From: Hippophae tibetana
Lineage: Eukaryota; Streptophyta; Magnoliopsida; Rosales; Elaeagnaceae
Assembly (NCBI GenBank): GCA_037013495.1
Contig: CM072807.1
Location: 8,063,001-8,127,000 of the forward strand
Length of the DNA: 64,000 nucleotides
Reading direction: 5' to 3'
Under the pieces are notes generated by a model. The model did not search any database and was not told the DNA's origin. It saw nothing but the letters and a program-made list of their open reading frames with translations. A program made the translations under genes and the position numbers. Positions 24,648 through 38,063 of this stretch are shown piece after piece; the first letter of the stretch is position 1; each line of letters begins with the position of its first letter.

Positions 24648-27600
24648 TCAAAGTTCAGAGAAAGACTTTCCATGAATGAAATCAATGACTTGTGTCACTG
24701 CCTGTTCAAGAGCTGCAGTTACTGCTGCCAAATTCTGCAAGAATTCTTCTGAAGTTGGTTTGTCACCATCCACTATATCTGTCACTGCTTTAATAAATAT
24801 TGCTGGGACTTTCAACATATCTGCCACGTATGCAATAGCTGCTCCCTGAAATGTAAATATTTGAAATTGCACTTAAAGCACACAAAGGGCAACTCACAAA
24901 TTCACTAAATAGCTCATTTTTTTGATTCCATAAGCTATTTATAGAGCAACAAGATAGGCCCTAAAAGTAAAAATGTGAATGAATTTGAGACTTTCTACAC
25001 AAAAAAATATTCTCCTAGACGAAGGTATTTGTGCTTGGATGACGGCTTAAGATCAACCTCGTGAAAACCTTATATTCCCTGAGGAGGTTCTACAAAAGTC
25101 TTTGTATATTCTCAATTTGTTACAATGAATGCAAAATTACATTGTCTGAAATCAACCTCGAGGGTCAATTAGTTTATGATCTATACATGCCAGCGAGATA
25201 CATTTTTATATTCAAATTCTTAGCATAGATGCACTCATAAATAATGAAAATACAAGTTCATGAATATTTTCTTTTTGTACATACGTTCAAAAGCACAAAA
25301 ATTAGTTGGAGCTCCAATAACTCTGGACAGTTATTGAAACACTGACAAATCATGTTGTGCCTCTAAGAAAAGTTTTGGACCATGTGTGGAGTTTCAATTT
25401 TGAACATATGTTCAGTTTTGAGTGTAAATTGATTAATATCAAAAAGAAAAACTACTCTAAAATAATCTACCATATCTGTGCACATATTCACCAAGGTTTT
25501 TTTTTAATATATAAGATAAATGAAAAAAAGATGAAGTTGTGTATGTGTAGGCACCATAGCGAGCCAAGAGCTGATAGTAAAATAAAAAGCACCGGTTTTC
25601 TGAGATGGCCTTTATGAGTTCATTATTAGATCCTCTCTTTTTCAAGAGAAAAGACACAATGAAGTAGTTTGTTCAGAAAATAATTCCAGTACAACTCCTT
25701 GGTTTCATGTATTTTAGAGGATCTTCCAAGATATGATTTATTAAAAGGTCGTGCTTACTTCCATGTCTTTTATGGTAGCATCATTTGCAAAAATTGATGT
25801 TTCATCCTGTTGGGACATATCCAGAGAGTCACCAGTAGACAATTTGCCAACCTGAACCAAGAAACAAGAGTAATTATGATGTTTCTTTATATAACTTAGT
25901 GATATGCTCAGTTCACTGATGAATTAGACAAATCAATCTCATTTTCGAATTATTTCACTCAACGGTTCAAATATTGCATTGTTTAATAAGCTTAAAATCA
26001 TAACCTTACAAACAAGCATCCACAAATCAACTTGTACATTTGCTTACAGCAATTGTCTACTCAAGGTGGAAGAAAAGAGGAAATAAAGTATCACATTGCA
26101 TATATACAAAATTTTAATGCAGTACATATGCTTTCTGAATAGTGAATGCCTACATATATAAGGTCCTATAACTAACTAATCAACTTACCCATAAGCTTAT
26201 TTATCCAGAACATATAAGAGAGGCCAATTCAAAGAGAGCGTTTCTGATCAGATTACATGAGCATAACATCTAAAATTACCCTTTCTCTCCTTGTTTTGCC
26301 CCTAAAAATTGTCTACATCCATGCTTACTATGCACAATCTAGATGGCATGAAATCATGAGTATTTGCCCATAAGCATTCATCTCTAAATATCTGAATCCT
26401 AATGTTTTATGAATGGTGGAGAGGGCCAGATGGAAAGATGCAATTGACAAGAAAAATCCTCATAAATATGGTATTGAGGCATTTAACATGTGTGTAAAAT
26501 AAAGCAGTTCAAGTGTATTATTAAAGTTGAAGATGTTAGTAAAGAGACCAAGGTTATTGGTAAATGGGGCTCACCTTTAGATTGAGTTCCTTTACAAGAT
26601 TAGGTGTTGAAAAAGCTTCCCGCAAACCAACTCCATACAGATCAAAAACCTAAAGGAGACGTACATAACAAAAAAGAATAAGCCCACTGTTTATTATTTA
26701 TTTTTATTTTTTGCTAAAAGGAACTAAGCTTTGTAAGTAAACATGACACAAACTGTAACAGCAACATATTCATATGGGTTCTGCATACAATGGTTTAGTA
26801 ACGAACCATTGCCTCCTCTGCTATGGAAAATACTTCCTGTTAAAAAGGAAATGTCCTTAAAGAGAGTGTGCAGCACCCCAAGGTAAAGAGCAAATCTCAA
26901 ATTGGATTCCTCCTATTCTACCGTGTCTAACATAAATCTCCTTTAAGTCCTGTTGAACAGTATAAGTCCATAGTGCATAATACTTCAACTTGGCTGATGA
27001 CACTTCATACTTTCAAAACAAAACTATGTAAACTTTGGAGGGCTGTTGACAAGACCATGAAAATTTTGCAGTCAGTATCAGAAAATATTAACTAGTGAGG
27101 TCCCTTTCCCCAAAGAGTTTTAAATAAGCTACTCTAATGTATAGAAAGGTTTGCCTACTTCTATTTGCATCTCCTATTGAAGTAATATTACACAAGTATA
27201 GCTAACAAATCAACAAAAGGAACAATTTGCATGATTAATCAAGCAAGGAAAGCGTAATTATATCACTCACAGGAATTGGTATCCTTCTATCATGGAAAGC
27301 AACATCAGAAGCGAAAAATATATCCCCAATACTTGCTCCTTTTTCCTGGAAGCAGAAACATAAGTCATACTTATAAACATCTTTTTTTGCTAAATTATAA
27401 GAAAATATAAAGCACCAAGATGTAGCGGCTTATTACAGTGTATGCATGAATGGTGGAATTCTAAAGGTGCTACATGTGTATTTCCTTTCATTATATCAAG
27501 TTTGAATCATGAAACAAAGAAGCTCAAACGATGGTCTTTTACCAATTCCAGCAAATTAAAGAAATGTCCAGCAGAAAGAGGAGGCAGGAAGGGAGGGAGG

Positions 27601-29562
27601 GATACAGCATAGTGATTGATTTGAACGAAACAAATACAAATAACAAGGAAAATATGAGCGAAAGGCACTATGAAGATACAAGACCTTAAAACTTGGAAAA
27701 GAACAGTACTATAAGGTCAATTGTCAAAGGCATACCTTAAAGCCACCAGAAGTACCTGCATTAATAACTAGATCTGGCTGCAATGCTTGGATGGAAGCAT
27801 AGGTTACTAGAGATGCTGAAACTGTACCGATGCTGTCAACCCCTGGAAAGAAATCCAAAAAGTCAATGGCAAGACATACGAACAAAAATAATAACCATGC
27901 ATTTGCTTTTCATTAGTGCTGAAGCTGGACACATCCACAAAATAATCTAGAGTGGTGGCTCATATAGAGAGCCCATTAGATGACAGAAAGATTTGGGATT
28001 AGACTGATTCAAGAGATTAATCCAGTTAGAAGTGAAGAATATGGTGAGTTGTGTGACACTTTTTTCCATATATAGTCAAGCGGGAGGAGAGAAACACATA
28101 ACTTACACCACCAAAGCAACCATTGCATTTGTAAGAGGGGCTACAGTCCATTGAAGTAGGTCACGGGTTAAAGTATATGGTGACATACCAGAAGTTGCAG
28201 GGATCATTTTCTTGTAAATATGGGTTAGAACAAGAAAAACTGAAGCTAGACTGTTTTCTTTAAAATGACAAATATTTCAAGGTTAGTATCATCCACTTAT
28301 CAAAGAAGCCAAATAAATTAGCCAAACAACCTAGAAGTTCAAAGACTCCAGCAACACATAATGCTCGTAACAAGAATTGGATGCCTTATGATAGCATTAG
28401 CCCATTGACAATGTCCAAGTAGATAATTCAAACAAAATCAATTATGAGATCTAATATGAAAGTAAGATAAAATTAAATTAAAATATTAACACAAAAAGAA
28501 TATTAAAGGTCCAAAACTTACCTAAGGCTGAATCTTTTCCTGGCCAAACTAGATTGATAGACAAATCCTTGTAAGTGCCGTGATATCTGATCCAAGGGAC
28601 CCCTTTTGGAAACCTGCATCACCTTTGTATAGACATATCAAACATATCAAGCTTGATAAAAAGCAATTGCTCTCCTCCCACCCCCAACCAAAGAAATAGG
28701 GAAGAAAAGAGAGAAAAATTAACCGCGGAGCTGTCAAGTTTCATATATCGTGTATATGTATTATTATGTTAGCAACAAAATCTTTAAGGAAAACACTTTA
28801 GAACACCACTATATCACTTGTATGTCACAAATCTAACGGTTGTTTGAATTTTAATAAAATCTAATCAATGATCATGACCTAAGTAGGTTTGGTGCCCCAA
28901 TGTTGCCTTATAAATTTACTCAAATTTTTAGTTTGCATATAATTTCACCCTCATTAAACCAGCCATTTCAAAAGGAAAATAAGAGGGAAGGTCAAAGATG
29001 ATTTTGCTACTTAAAAGGCAATTAGCCAGTACAAAAGTATCACTTTGCAAAATTCTTTTGTTACAAACCGTATTCATGGAATATGAATAAAATAAAATAC
29101 TCTGCTACATGTGAGTGGAATCAAAGCTGAACGAAGTGATCACGTCAAAACTCTAGCAGCTAAGAACTATAGCCAATAAGAAACAAAGACAAATTATTGC
29201 ACACAAAAAAAACAAAAAAGAGGAAGAAAAGCTAACACGGAGTTGACGTCTTCAGTGAGCTGTAGCTTATCAACCAAAGGAAGCGCTTCAGTCTGCATAG
29301 CTGTTAATCAGAACCCACATCCAAAAAGGCATCAAAAGTCGAAACCCCAAAATATTATACAAAAGAATATACATGCACATATTCATATGAGAAAAAATAT
29401 TACAAATACCCATAGATGCACGAACATAAACATGTGAGGGAGAGAAATATTACCAATCACGATAAGGATAGTGGAAATGGGACGTTTATCAGATTGGGTA
29501 ACCATGCCTTCCTCCGCCTCCACAATAATATCTGATTCGACGCCAGCACGAGGAAGCACCAT
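24648..29562 (-). CDS. 5'-methylthioadenosine/S-adenosylhomocysteine nucleosidase
   Basis: Hydrolyses methylthioadenosine (and in some isoforms SAH) to adenine plus the thioribose sugar, in the methionine (Yang) salvage cycle of the cytosol. Eight exons with GT-AG borders: 29562-29454, 29300-29237, 28613-28522, 27842-27736, 27345-27271, 26649-26575, 25851-25759, 24845-24648, total 813 bp, 270 aa. Family marks: AMQTEALPLVDKL near the N-terminus, NAGTSGGFK, DVAFHDRRIPIP, KDMEGAAIAYVAD (Met204-Glu205, ribose contact) and AVTDIVDGDKP with the catalytic aspartate at about 228. Start: 29562 is the first ATG after an in-frame TAA. A second in-frame ATG at 29505 would give 251 aa and is an equally credible start. 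The gene appears intact. Confidence 0.93.
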
Positions 29563-29762
29563 AACTTTGCTTTTCTTTCCTTATCTCTCGCAGTCGGAAT
29601 ATGAATTCCCCAATTTTCTCAGAAAATTTCACTCTTTCCCCCTCCACATAGCAAGGAACATAGCCTCTGGAATCTGAATGAAGTTTTTGCAGAAAATGGA
29701 TACAAAACTTTGGAGACAATCGCAACACAGCAAATTAAACAGAATAGTGCTTGGAGCGAATA

Positions 29763-30590
29763 GGGATATTACAAGTGTGAGATTCTGATACGATCAACAG
29801 GCATGGTCTCTGATTGGGCCAAATTTTACAAACTGGCCCACGGTTCCTCAGCTAATGTTTTATTTTTATTTTTTTTTCTTTGGTCCAAAATATGACTTCA
29901 TAGATTTTGTATGGGCTCGTTTAAAAATAACTCCATTTAAGAAGCTATTGACTTAAATTTTGATTCCATCCACACTTTAATATTTTACGAAGATATGAAT
30001 ACCCTGTCATTTGTCTTTTTTTTTTTAGCAAACCGTAGTTATTATTATTAAAATTTATGATTAATTAAAAATAATAATATTATCATAATAAAAATTATTA
30101 TTATCAAAATTATTTTTTATTAATAAAAACTTATTCACCATGGTGACACTAATGTAATTAATTTTAAAATTATAATAAATATTTTTATAGTACTAATAAC
30201 AAAATTAATTATAACAATATCATAATCTTTAATTAAATCTAACAAAAATACTATAAACATACTTTTATTGAATATTATCGGTCAATAAAATACACATTAT
30301 AATATATATTTAGATGTATGACTAACCAAAATATTTCAAAATAAAACATAAAATTGTCTTGAAATCATTTCGGTTATCTACAAAATATGTATTAATACCT
30401 CAACACAATCGACATACATAACATTCATAATTATAAAAAAAATGTTAAAATATTAAAATTATCAAATATTGGATGCATTATGAAAATATAGAAGCAAATA
30501 AAAATATAATGTAATTTTTTATAACTTTTTAATCTAGATTGTAATTATTTTTATAGCTAATTTAACACATATTAATAAGAGTTTGGATTT
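29763..30590. other. Nucleosidase gene upstream region and AT-rich intergenic DNA
   Basis: The promoter of the minus-strand gene should lie between about 29700 and 30000. No further gene is seen. Confidence 0.35.
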
Positions 30591-31720
30591 TTGATTTTTA
30601 ATTATTTAACAAATAATTATTGTTATAATATTTGATTATTTTGATTTTATCTTTTTTTTTTAATTTTTCGAGTAAAGATAATTTATAAATTTTAAATATA
30701 TTCATATATTAAATGGTAATTATAAATTTTATTAATTTTTTTTATATAAAATGAAATATTTTAGCATTATTTTAATCTTTCCTTTTAATTCTCCAATTAT
30801 AATATAACTAACATATATAATCAGTTATTTTTTACAATAAATATAATTTAGAGAATAAACTAAATTTTAAAACATATTTGTGAGACTTTGATTTCTCTTT
30901 TAATTTTCTAATAATAAATAATTATTGTAATGTTTATAAGTTATTTTTTTAAGTTTTTTTAATTTCACTATGAAATAATTTATAAATTTATTTAAATAGA
31001 ATCAATTATTTTAAGTCTTTTTGATTTTTTTTAATTATCATACATAATTAATTATTTTGTACCCTAAGTATAATTTTAATAAATAAATATTTAATGCATA
31101 TTTAGAAGACTTTTAATTTTTTATAATAGATAATTAATATAGTATTAGTGAGTATTTTGATTTTTCCTTTTTAAATTTTTATTATGAGATAAATTATAAA
31201 TTATAAATTTATTCACATATAATCAATTATTTTAAAAATATTTTGTTCTTATTTTTTAATATCCTCATTAAAATATAATTAACACAAACAATTAATTATT
31301 TTTTTCAATAAATTTATAATTTTAATACATATTTAGTAAATTTTAGTTTTTTACTTTTATTAGATAATAATAGACAATTATTATAATGTTGATAGATCTT
31401 TTGATTTTTTATTTTCAAATTTCTACTGAAAGAAAATTTATAAATTTTAAATCTATTTACATAGAATCAATTATTTTAAGAGTTTTGATTTTTTCTTAAA
31501 AGTTTCTCAATAAAAAATAAATAATACATATAATCAATTATTTTTTAAAAATAAATATATTTTAGAAAATAAATACAACTTAACACATTTATTAGGCATT
31601 TTATTTCTTATTTTAATTTCATAATAATATACAATTATTATGACATTAGTAAGTCTTTTAATTTTCCCTTTTAAATTTCCACTATATATATAATCACTTA
31701 TTTCAAAAGTATTTTTTTTA
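30590..31720. repeat. Degenerate tandem array, unit roughly 210-300 bp, about five copies
   Basis: Two marker motifs recur in order. ATAAT(A)nATTATTATAATG-like words fall near 30610, 30910, 31122, 31366 and 31625. AATCAATTATTTTAAG-like words fall near 30820, 31002, 31222, 31468 and 31697. The spacing and order suggest an old tandem array that has drifted heavily. Low complexity makes the exact unit length uncertain. Confidence 0.55.
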
Positions 31721-33000
31721 CTTTTAATTCACCCACTAGTTTAGTGAATTAGTTATTTTTTTATATTAAATTATATTAAAAAATATATTAATATTGAGCA
31801 TACAATTCGTCAAGATATATCATTTTTTATGTTAAAATTTTGGTTATGAACAAGAATATAAAAGTACTTTCAATTCCAACAATTTAAATACTACAAACCT
31901 AATAATAATTATATCATATAAAATCTTTTTTTCCCACCATGAGTTCACGTACATGTACATGTTCAATAATACAATATCAACAAATTTTTCAGATAAAATG
32001 AAATAGACCACATAATAGATTAAAACTAATTGAAAAGAATTGAAATAAAACATTCATATAGTATTGTAATAATATGCATTTTGCTTTAATTAAATCTAAG
32101 TAACTAATCTCAATGAAGCCAAAATGATAAAAATAAGTGAAAAATGGAAGGGATTTATTTTAAATTCAGTATTTGGTAACAATGGATAGGTATTTGGTAA
32201 ATGCATCTCACATTTTTCATCATCGAAATATATTCTTCTAGGCAAAGCCCACAAATTTATAATTTAGAGTAGTGTTCTTTTATTTTTTTGGTACAATCGT
32301 CTGTTAGTTAGAATGAAGCTTTATTTCAAAAGTTTTTATAAAAAATATTATTCAAAAATGTATTAACAATATATTTTCAGTAATGATTTTAAAACTTGAA
32401 AGTCAATATTCGAATAATTAGATTTTTTAAGTTTAATTTAGACACTTTGAATAAAGTTTAAACTGTTTAACCCCACCAAATGTGTCATTAAATGGTTCAT
32501 TTTCAATCTCATAGAGAAAAAAATTTAATTTAATTAATCAAATTGATTATCGATTCCACCTATGGGTGTTAATTGATTTGTTTAATTAATAAAGAATTTC
32601 TAACCTAACCAAATATGGTATTCATATAAAAAAGAAAAAATCAATAAATATTAATTTATATATTTAATAAACTAAATAATATAAGCAAACATAATTAACT
32701 TAATTATTGTATCTATAAATACTCCATTATTATGAATGATAAAAAATTGTATAAATATTTATTGAATTCATATCTATGTTTATTTTTATATTATTAGAAT
32801 AGAAAACACAAACCAAAATATTGTGACAGAATGTTTAGGTTTTAATTTTGTTTTTAAAAGTTTGAATAATAAATTAAAAACCATTTATATTCATTCCTTA
32901 GATCGACTTTGAGAATATACTTATTATTTGTTATAAAATGATTCGTGCACTTGCGAGTGTTTTACAAATTATAAAACCAAAGTATCTGTAAGATCGGTAT
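31721..33000. other. AT-rich intergenic DNA
   Basis: No gene recognised. Short frames here look like chance openings. Confidence 0.4.
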
Positions 33001-33004
33001 CGCA

Positions 33005-34550
33005 TTGTCGGTCATGTGCTCATCAATGGACATAAGAAGAAACTACAAATCTAGTACCCTATGTGTTTCACAAAGATCTTATTTAGAAAAAAAAATATCA
33101 AAAAGGTTTGCAATGCATGATTTAAGACATGTTCAACTTTCTTTAGGTGTACATTTTGATTTGTCTTTGCATGATTGTCCTAACACTAGTCAAGAAATTC
33201 AATATATGTCTAGAATTTCATATTCTAATTTTGTAGGATCTATTATGTTTGTCATAGTTTGACATATGCAGTGAGTATTTTGAGTAGATACACGTTAAAT
33301 CCTAGGAAAACTCATTATTTAGGAGATAAGTGGATTTTGAGGTATATTAAAGACACTCTTGATATTGGTTTGGTATTTAGTAAATGATTAACTAGTTCTC
33401 TAACTGTGTAGGGTTACACTGACTTTGATTATGTACTAGACAAGGATAAAAGAAGATCATTGTTTGGTTACTTATTCATTATATTTAACAATCCAATGAG
33501 TTGGAAGTATAACCTGTAATCCATTGTGACATTGTCTAAGCTTGAGGCAAAATTTTTGGCATGCATAGAAGCTGTTAAAGAAAGCATGTGGCTCAAAAGG
33601 ATTACAAAGCAATTGAGCATTGCCATAGATGATGCACCTGGAGTAATGCACTATGACAACTAGTCAACCATCCATCTTTCAAAGCATATGTCTTTCATAG
33701 TATATTTAAACATATTGATGTAAATTTTCATTTTATTAAAGATATTGTAACATAAAACATGGTTAAGTTATAAAAGATAGCTACTTCATCATATTATGAA
33801 CTTGGTTAAAATTAAAATCACTTAGTAGTGTGTGCAGATAGTGGAAAGCTAAGCAATCCACTTTACATTAGGTTTCAAGGTAGAGAGTTGTTAATTTGTG
33901 TCACCTAAGTCAAAGTGAGTATTGGAGCATGTAGAGAGACATTGGTAATTTTGGTAGAGTGTATTTTAGTAACTATATTACATTTTTCTTTAAACTGGGT
34001 CAATTTGATATTTTTGCTGGACTTGGGCTCATTTGACTTACCATCTCATTCGGTTGGGCTTTTTCAGCCAATGGTTTAATTGTAATTAACTGGCTCAGTT
34101 AAGGAAAAAATGGTAATTGTATTGGATGCTACTTATACTCTCTACCTAAGTCCTATTAGATCAAGCCATCACTCTTCTTTTTTTCTCTCAAGCATTACTC
34201 TTATTTTCTCTCTAGTTTTAGGGATTTTTGGTTCTCAGATAACTCTTGGTTTTTAATATGAGAATTTGGGTGCATGATTTTTTTCTTGAGTATGTAGTGT
34301 CTTATAAGTGTGTTTATCCATATGTACTAATTGTATTAGGTTGGTTCTATAACTTGTAACTTTGATTTGTTATAATGGATTGTTCTTTTCCCCTTCCCAT
34401 GAATTATGGTGTTAATACACGAATCACATAAATCTTTGTGCAATAATCTTTATATGCTTACCATTTACTTTATGTTATTGTTTCTATGTGTGAATTACAA
34501 AATATTCTTTAGAGTTCTTTGTGTTTTTGTGAGACAAAGAAAGTTGATTC
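33005..34550 (+). pseudogene. Ty1/copia relic: end of reverse transcriptase, RNase H, probable 3' LTR
   Basis: The frame 33005-33262 reads LCVSQRSYLEKKISKRFAMH, then CPNTSQEIQYMSRISYSNFV, the linker after the copia reverse transcriptase. Other frames continue with conserved RNase H pieces down to about 33830 (a VTGY/D-FAGDLDKRRS-type block near 33420-33460, ISWKSSLQS-like near 33500). A polypurine-like CAAAGTGAGTATTGG at about 33912 marks the probable start of a decayed 3' LTR, which carries pyrimidine- and TATA-like stretches to about 34550. There are many stops and frameshifts. The left part of the element is missing. It lies on the 3' side of the COBRA-like pseudogene and may have displaced its last exons. 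Confidence 0.65.
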
Positions 34551-34824
34551 AGTATAAGTGTGTTTTTCCATGGTGACATTATTGTAACTGTAAAAATGCT
34601 ATCATTTAACAAAATGAATTTTATTTTGTCAAATGAGCTTTTGAACTGCTTATGAACTAGATGAGTTAGTTTTTTTTTACCTTATTAACACATTGGATCA
34701 ATATTAAATAAGTTAAGTTGGACTAAATTACTCATTGGACATGATTATATATATGTTTATTCTCTTATATCATTAGTCAGATTGATGTAAAAATTTCACT
34801 TGAACTTTGGCATGAATTACTTAC

Positions 34825-35818
34825 TGTAAACTTGATCTTGTCTTCTACCATCAATATTTAAAGAAATAGTGGGATCAACATCCTGAAGTGGACTGCAAGT
34901 AAAGCCAAGACCATATGCCATTAAAGAAAGGATTTGAGGTACATAGTCAGGAGTATTTTGTTCCAAGTTACCAATTGTAATTTTAAAGGAAGAGAATGAC
35001 TTTAAAGGGTTAATTGCCCATGCATTAAGAATACCATTATGACAACAATCCTTTAACCTATTCTCCAACACAGCTTTAGGCCAAAGATCAACTATAACTG
35101 GAATTCTTTCGTAGAAATATGGTGTGTCATACTTGAAAAATGAGTAATTCCCCTGATGGGTAGCAAAAGCACCTCTCATTCACAAAATCACTTCCTTTTT
35201 CGACCATGTCCACTGTAGTGACCAACGAGGATTGTAAATACGACGATACTGATAATAATTTTGTACAATCACCTTCGCCATCATTATAAGTCAATATGCC
35301 AATATATGCTTCAGATCATCTATATTAAATCATGTCTTATTAACGCGAGAATAACAATTCATTTAAAAAAACTATGTAAATTTCTAGGAACAATAATATT
35401 TTAAATGATGAATCATGATTCTGTCAATAAGACAAAATTTAAGATAAAATATTTGAAATCTTCAATATAATGATACTGATATTAATTTTTGTGTTTTTCA
35501 AGAGTTTAGAAAATAATAAAAATAACACTACTATATCCAACTATTATATTTTATTATTAAAAAAATATTTGATTTATCATTTCATATTGAATATAATTTA
35601 AATTATTAGTAATTCAAATTCTTTCAATGTGTAATACCATTTAATATTATTATGTATTATTTTTGTTATTATAAATTATATGAAAAACAAATAAGTACAC
35701 CTTACTTCAAAACTGAAATAATGGTAAAAAGAAAAACAGTACTGGCCTAATAGCCATCAATTTTACGATTATAAATATCAAAAGTAACTGTAATATTACC
35801 ATATGAATCATAGCAATC
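34825..35818 (-). pseudogene. COBRA-like protein (COBL) gene fragment
   Basis: The minus strand holds two exon relics of a COBRA family gene (GPI-anchored cell-wall proteins in cellulose deposition). The first, about 35818-35730, reads YDSYGNITVTFD and DGY then a TAG stop (35747-35749). The second, about 35276-34825, has QYRRIYNPRWSLQWTWSKKE, then a TGA (35180-35182) where relatives have tryptophan, then PVIVDLWP, RLKDCCHNGILNAWA and a canonical GTAAGT donor. The usual CCKK motif before VVDLLP is lost. No signal peptide exon or C-terminal GPI region is found. The 3' exons are replaced by copia sequence. Confidence 0.8.
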
Positions 35819-35829
35819 TACAATATTCA

Positions 35830-36998
35830 AAGCAGAGATAAAAATCAGGAAATGAAGTTGGAAATTAAAGATCATTCAAAGCATATGAAAGCAAATAGCA
35901 ATGAAAGACTTGATAAAGTGCACATTGCAACTAATAACACAAGTGCAACAGACCATACACATGAAAAGGAATTTTCCATTTTTTATTTTTTTATTGTTTT
36001 TTCATTTGCAGAAAATAGAAAGAGTAACACATGAACTTATTAACTTGTTATGATAAAAGAGACAAACGATGAGCTGTTTAAGGTAAAAAGATGCTTGTAA
36101 AAGCCAAGACAAACTTAGTTTTTGCTTACTCATCTGAAGCTTTGTCATGCCCGTAACAACAAAATAAGAGTTATTGGAAATATCGAATGGATTCCAGACA
36201 AAATGTTTGGAAGATCCTCTTTTGTACTACTTAGTTTCTCTAGACTATGCAAGAATTCGTTTAAAGGAAAAAAAAGAAGGTATAAAAGGCAAATATTATA
36301 GCCAAGTACTATAACTGGTAAAAACCATCAAACTGGGTAAAACAACACATTGAACCTGGTCAATGATTTTCAAACAAAGCTAAAAAAGAGAGGTTGAGAG
36401 TTGAATCTAGTCAATCTTTCTATATATTCAAGCTAAAATAAAAATTCTATTACTCTTTGTTGACTGAAACAAATAATCACAAATGAATTTGCCATACTTG
36501 CATCTCAATCTTCACTGCTGATTGAAATTTGATTAAACTAAATTGCTGCAATACTTGCTTGTTTTATGGAAAATCTATGAATTAGTTGCGTATTTTGTGA
36601 AAAGTGATTTCATGATAAGTACTTTCGGTACTTATGCTAGTAACCCCAAAATGTGTTTTCTAAATCTTAAAGGCACTTATAACAATTATTGTTTTATATT
36701 TGATTCAAAAGCATTCTTTATTTTCTTCTTCTTCTAAAAGTATAAACAAAGCATACATACCTTAGTCAAGAGAACTTAAAAATGAAAAAGAAAAATTACA
36801 ATACCTGAGAATTAGCAAAATTTAGGCCAAAATCACTTAGTTAAGAACACTATTAAACCAAGCTGTTATTAATTTTCTTTTTACACAATCTTTTTCATGA
36901 ACTCAAGCGATAATTGAAAACCTAAATAAGTGAACTTCTTTCTAGTAAAAAAAAAAAAAAGAGTTACAATGTGACATAACCAGCTAAAGGCCCACAGC
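35830..36998. other. Intergenic DNA between the COBL pseudogene and the GT47 gene
   Basis: No convincing coding frame. The part next to 36999 is the presumed 3' UTR of the glycosyltransferase gene. Confidence 0.4.
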
Positions 36999-38063
36999 TC
37001 ATTCTCTTTGCACGTATCTGATTGTGTGTCGCCTGAGCCACATCTGATACATCAAAGTATTAAAACAATCCAACGGCTTTGGTGACTCGTTCCACACAAA
37101 ATGCTGACTCGCCATCACACCCAATCTCCTCATTCGATCGTACCGATCACCGCGCGTGCTTTTCATTACGCGCTTCAGTTCCTTAACCCCACCTTCCCTC
37201 CTTACAAGAATAGCAATTTCTTGCCACCTCAAGACATCTATAAACGGCAATTCCTGTATCGCACGGTCGGTAATTACCACCGGTACGCACCCGAAACGCA
37301 AGGCCTCTCCTATACCCGAAACATCCACACTATAATCGAACAAACAAAATTCGCTTCTCGAAAGTCTCTCGGCATACTTCAGCTGATCCGACGGCTCAGA
37401 TTCTACCAAAAAATCCGGATCAATCCTCAATTCCTTTGCTAAAGTTGACTCTTTCACACCCTTGTTTCTCAAGAACCCCAGAAAGTTCAAAGACCTGTTA
37501 GATGGCGCATGTGGCGTGTTTATAGTAGCGACTGGAGGTAAGCTTATATCTTTATGTGGTACAAAATTACCAGAAAGAGTAGGGAAGCAAGAGATCTGAA
37601 TCGCGTTTTTCTTCAGCTCAAGGATGTTTCGGTCCGATTCGTAGCCGATTCCCGAGCACGAGACGTAAAAATGGTCGGCCCCAAGGGCACGGTTCCAGTG
37701 GGGAGATTGTATACGGAGGTTTCTAACGAGACGCGCGATGGAGCGAGTGGAGTAGTTAGAGGGAAAGGGGATAAAGAAGAGGTGAGCTTCTTCTGGGTTT
37801 TGGGTCACAAAAGGACTGTTTTGAAGAGCAGTGTAGAAGAAGGATTCGGAGGGAGAATTGAAAGTGAAGGGCTCGTTTGGTTTGTGTATATAGATTTTGA
37901 AATTTCTGATCATTTTTTGGTAATTTGGGAGGAAGGTAGTGGATGAGAGATATAGTGATGGTGGGTTAGTAAGGGCTTCGGAGTGAATGGTGAAGGAAGA
38001 TATGAGAGAGAGAGAGAGAAGGAGATAGAAGGAGGTTTTCGACATTTTCAGGAGCTCGAACAA
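36999..38063 (-). CDS. Exostosin-family (GT47) glycosyltransferase
   Basis: An intronless frame of 354 codons. Residues 8-30 form a hydrophobic segment fitting a Golgi type II signal anchor (FYLLLSLSLISSF). GT47 landmarks follow in order: FKIYIHKP (about 55), the NPEEAHLFFIPF block (about 90-100), SPHWNRALGADHFYVSC (about 120-136), and the nucleotide-sugar region FCLFDYSVDVSGIGEALRFG, then CVPVVITDRAIQELPFIDVL near 255-275. Such enzymes build pectin or hemicellulose side chains. The substrate cannot be told from sequence. The protein is somewhat short for the family (often 400-500 aa), mainly in the stem. A second in-frame ATG lies at 38045 and could be the start. Best matches would be the plant probable-glycosyltransferase group without assigned function. 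Confidence 0.88.
   Translation of the reverse strand: MFELLKMSKTSFYLLLSLSLISSFTIHSEALTNPPSLYLSSTTFLPNYQKMIRNFKIYIHKPNEPFTFNSPSESFFYTALQNSPFVTQNPEEAHLFFIPFPSNYSTRSIARLVRNLRIQSPHWNRALGADHFYVSCSGIGYESDRNILELKKNAIQISCFPTLSGNFVPHKDISLPPVATINTPHAPSNRSLNFLGFLRNKGVKESTLAKELRIDPDFLVESEPSDQLKYAERLSRSEFCLFDYSVDVSGIGEALRFGCVPVVITDRAIQELPFIDVLRWQEIAILVRREGGVKELKRVMKSTRGDRYDRMRRLGVMASQHFVWNESPKPLDCFNTLMYQMWLRRHTIRYVQRE

Noticed and set aside
37101..37946. Plus-strand frames of 113 and 130 codons
   Set aside because: They are antisense shadows of the intact GT47 glycosyltransferase frame.
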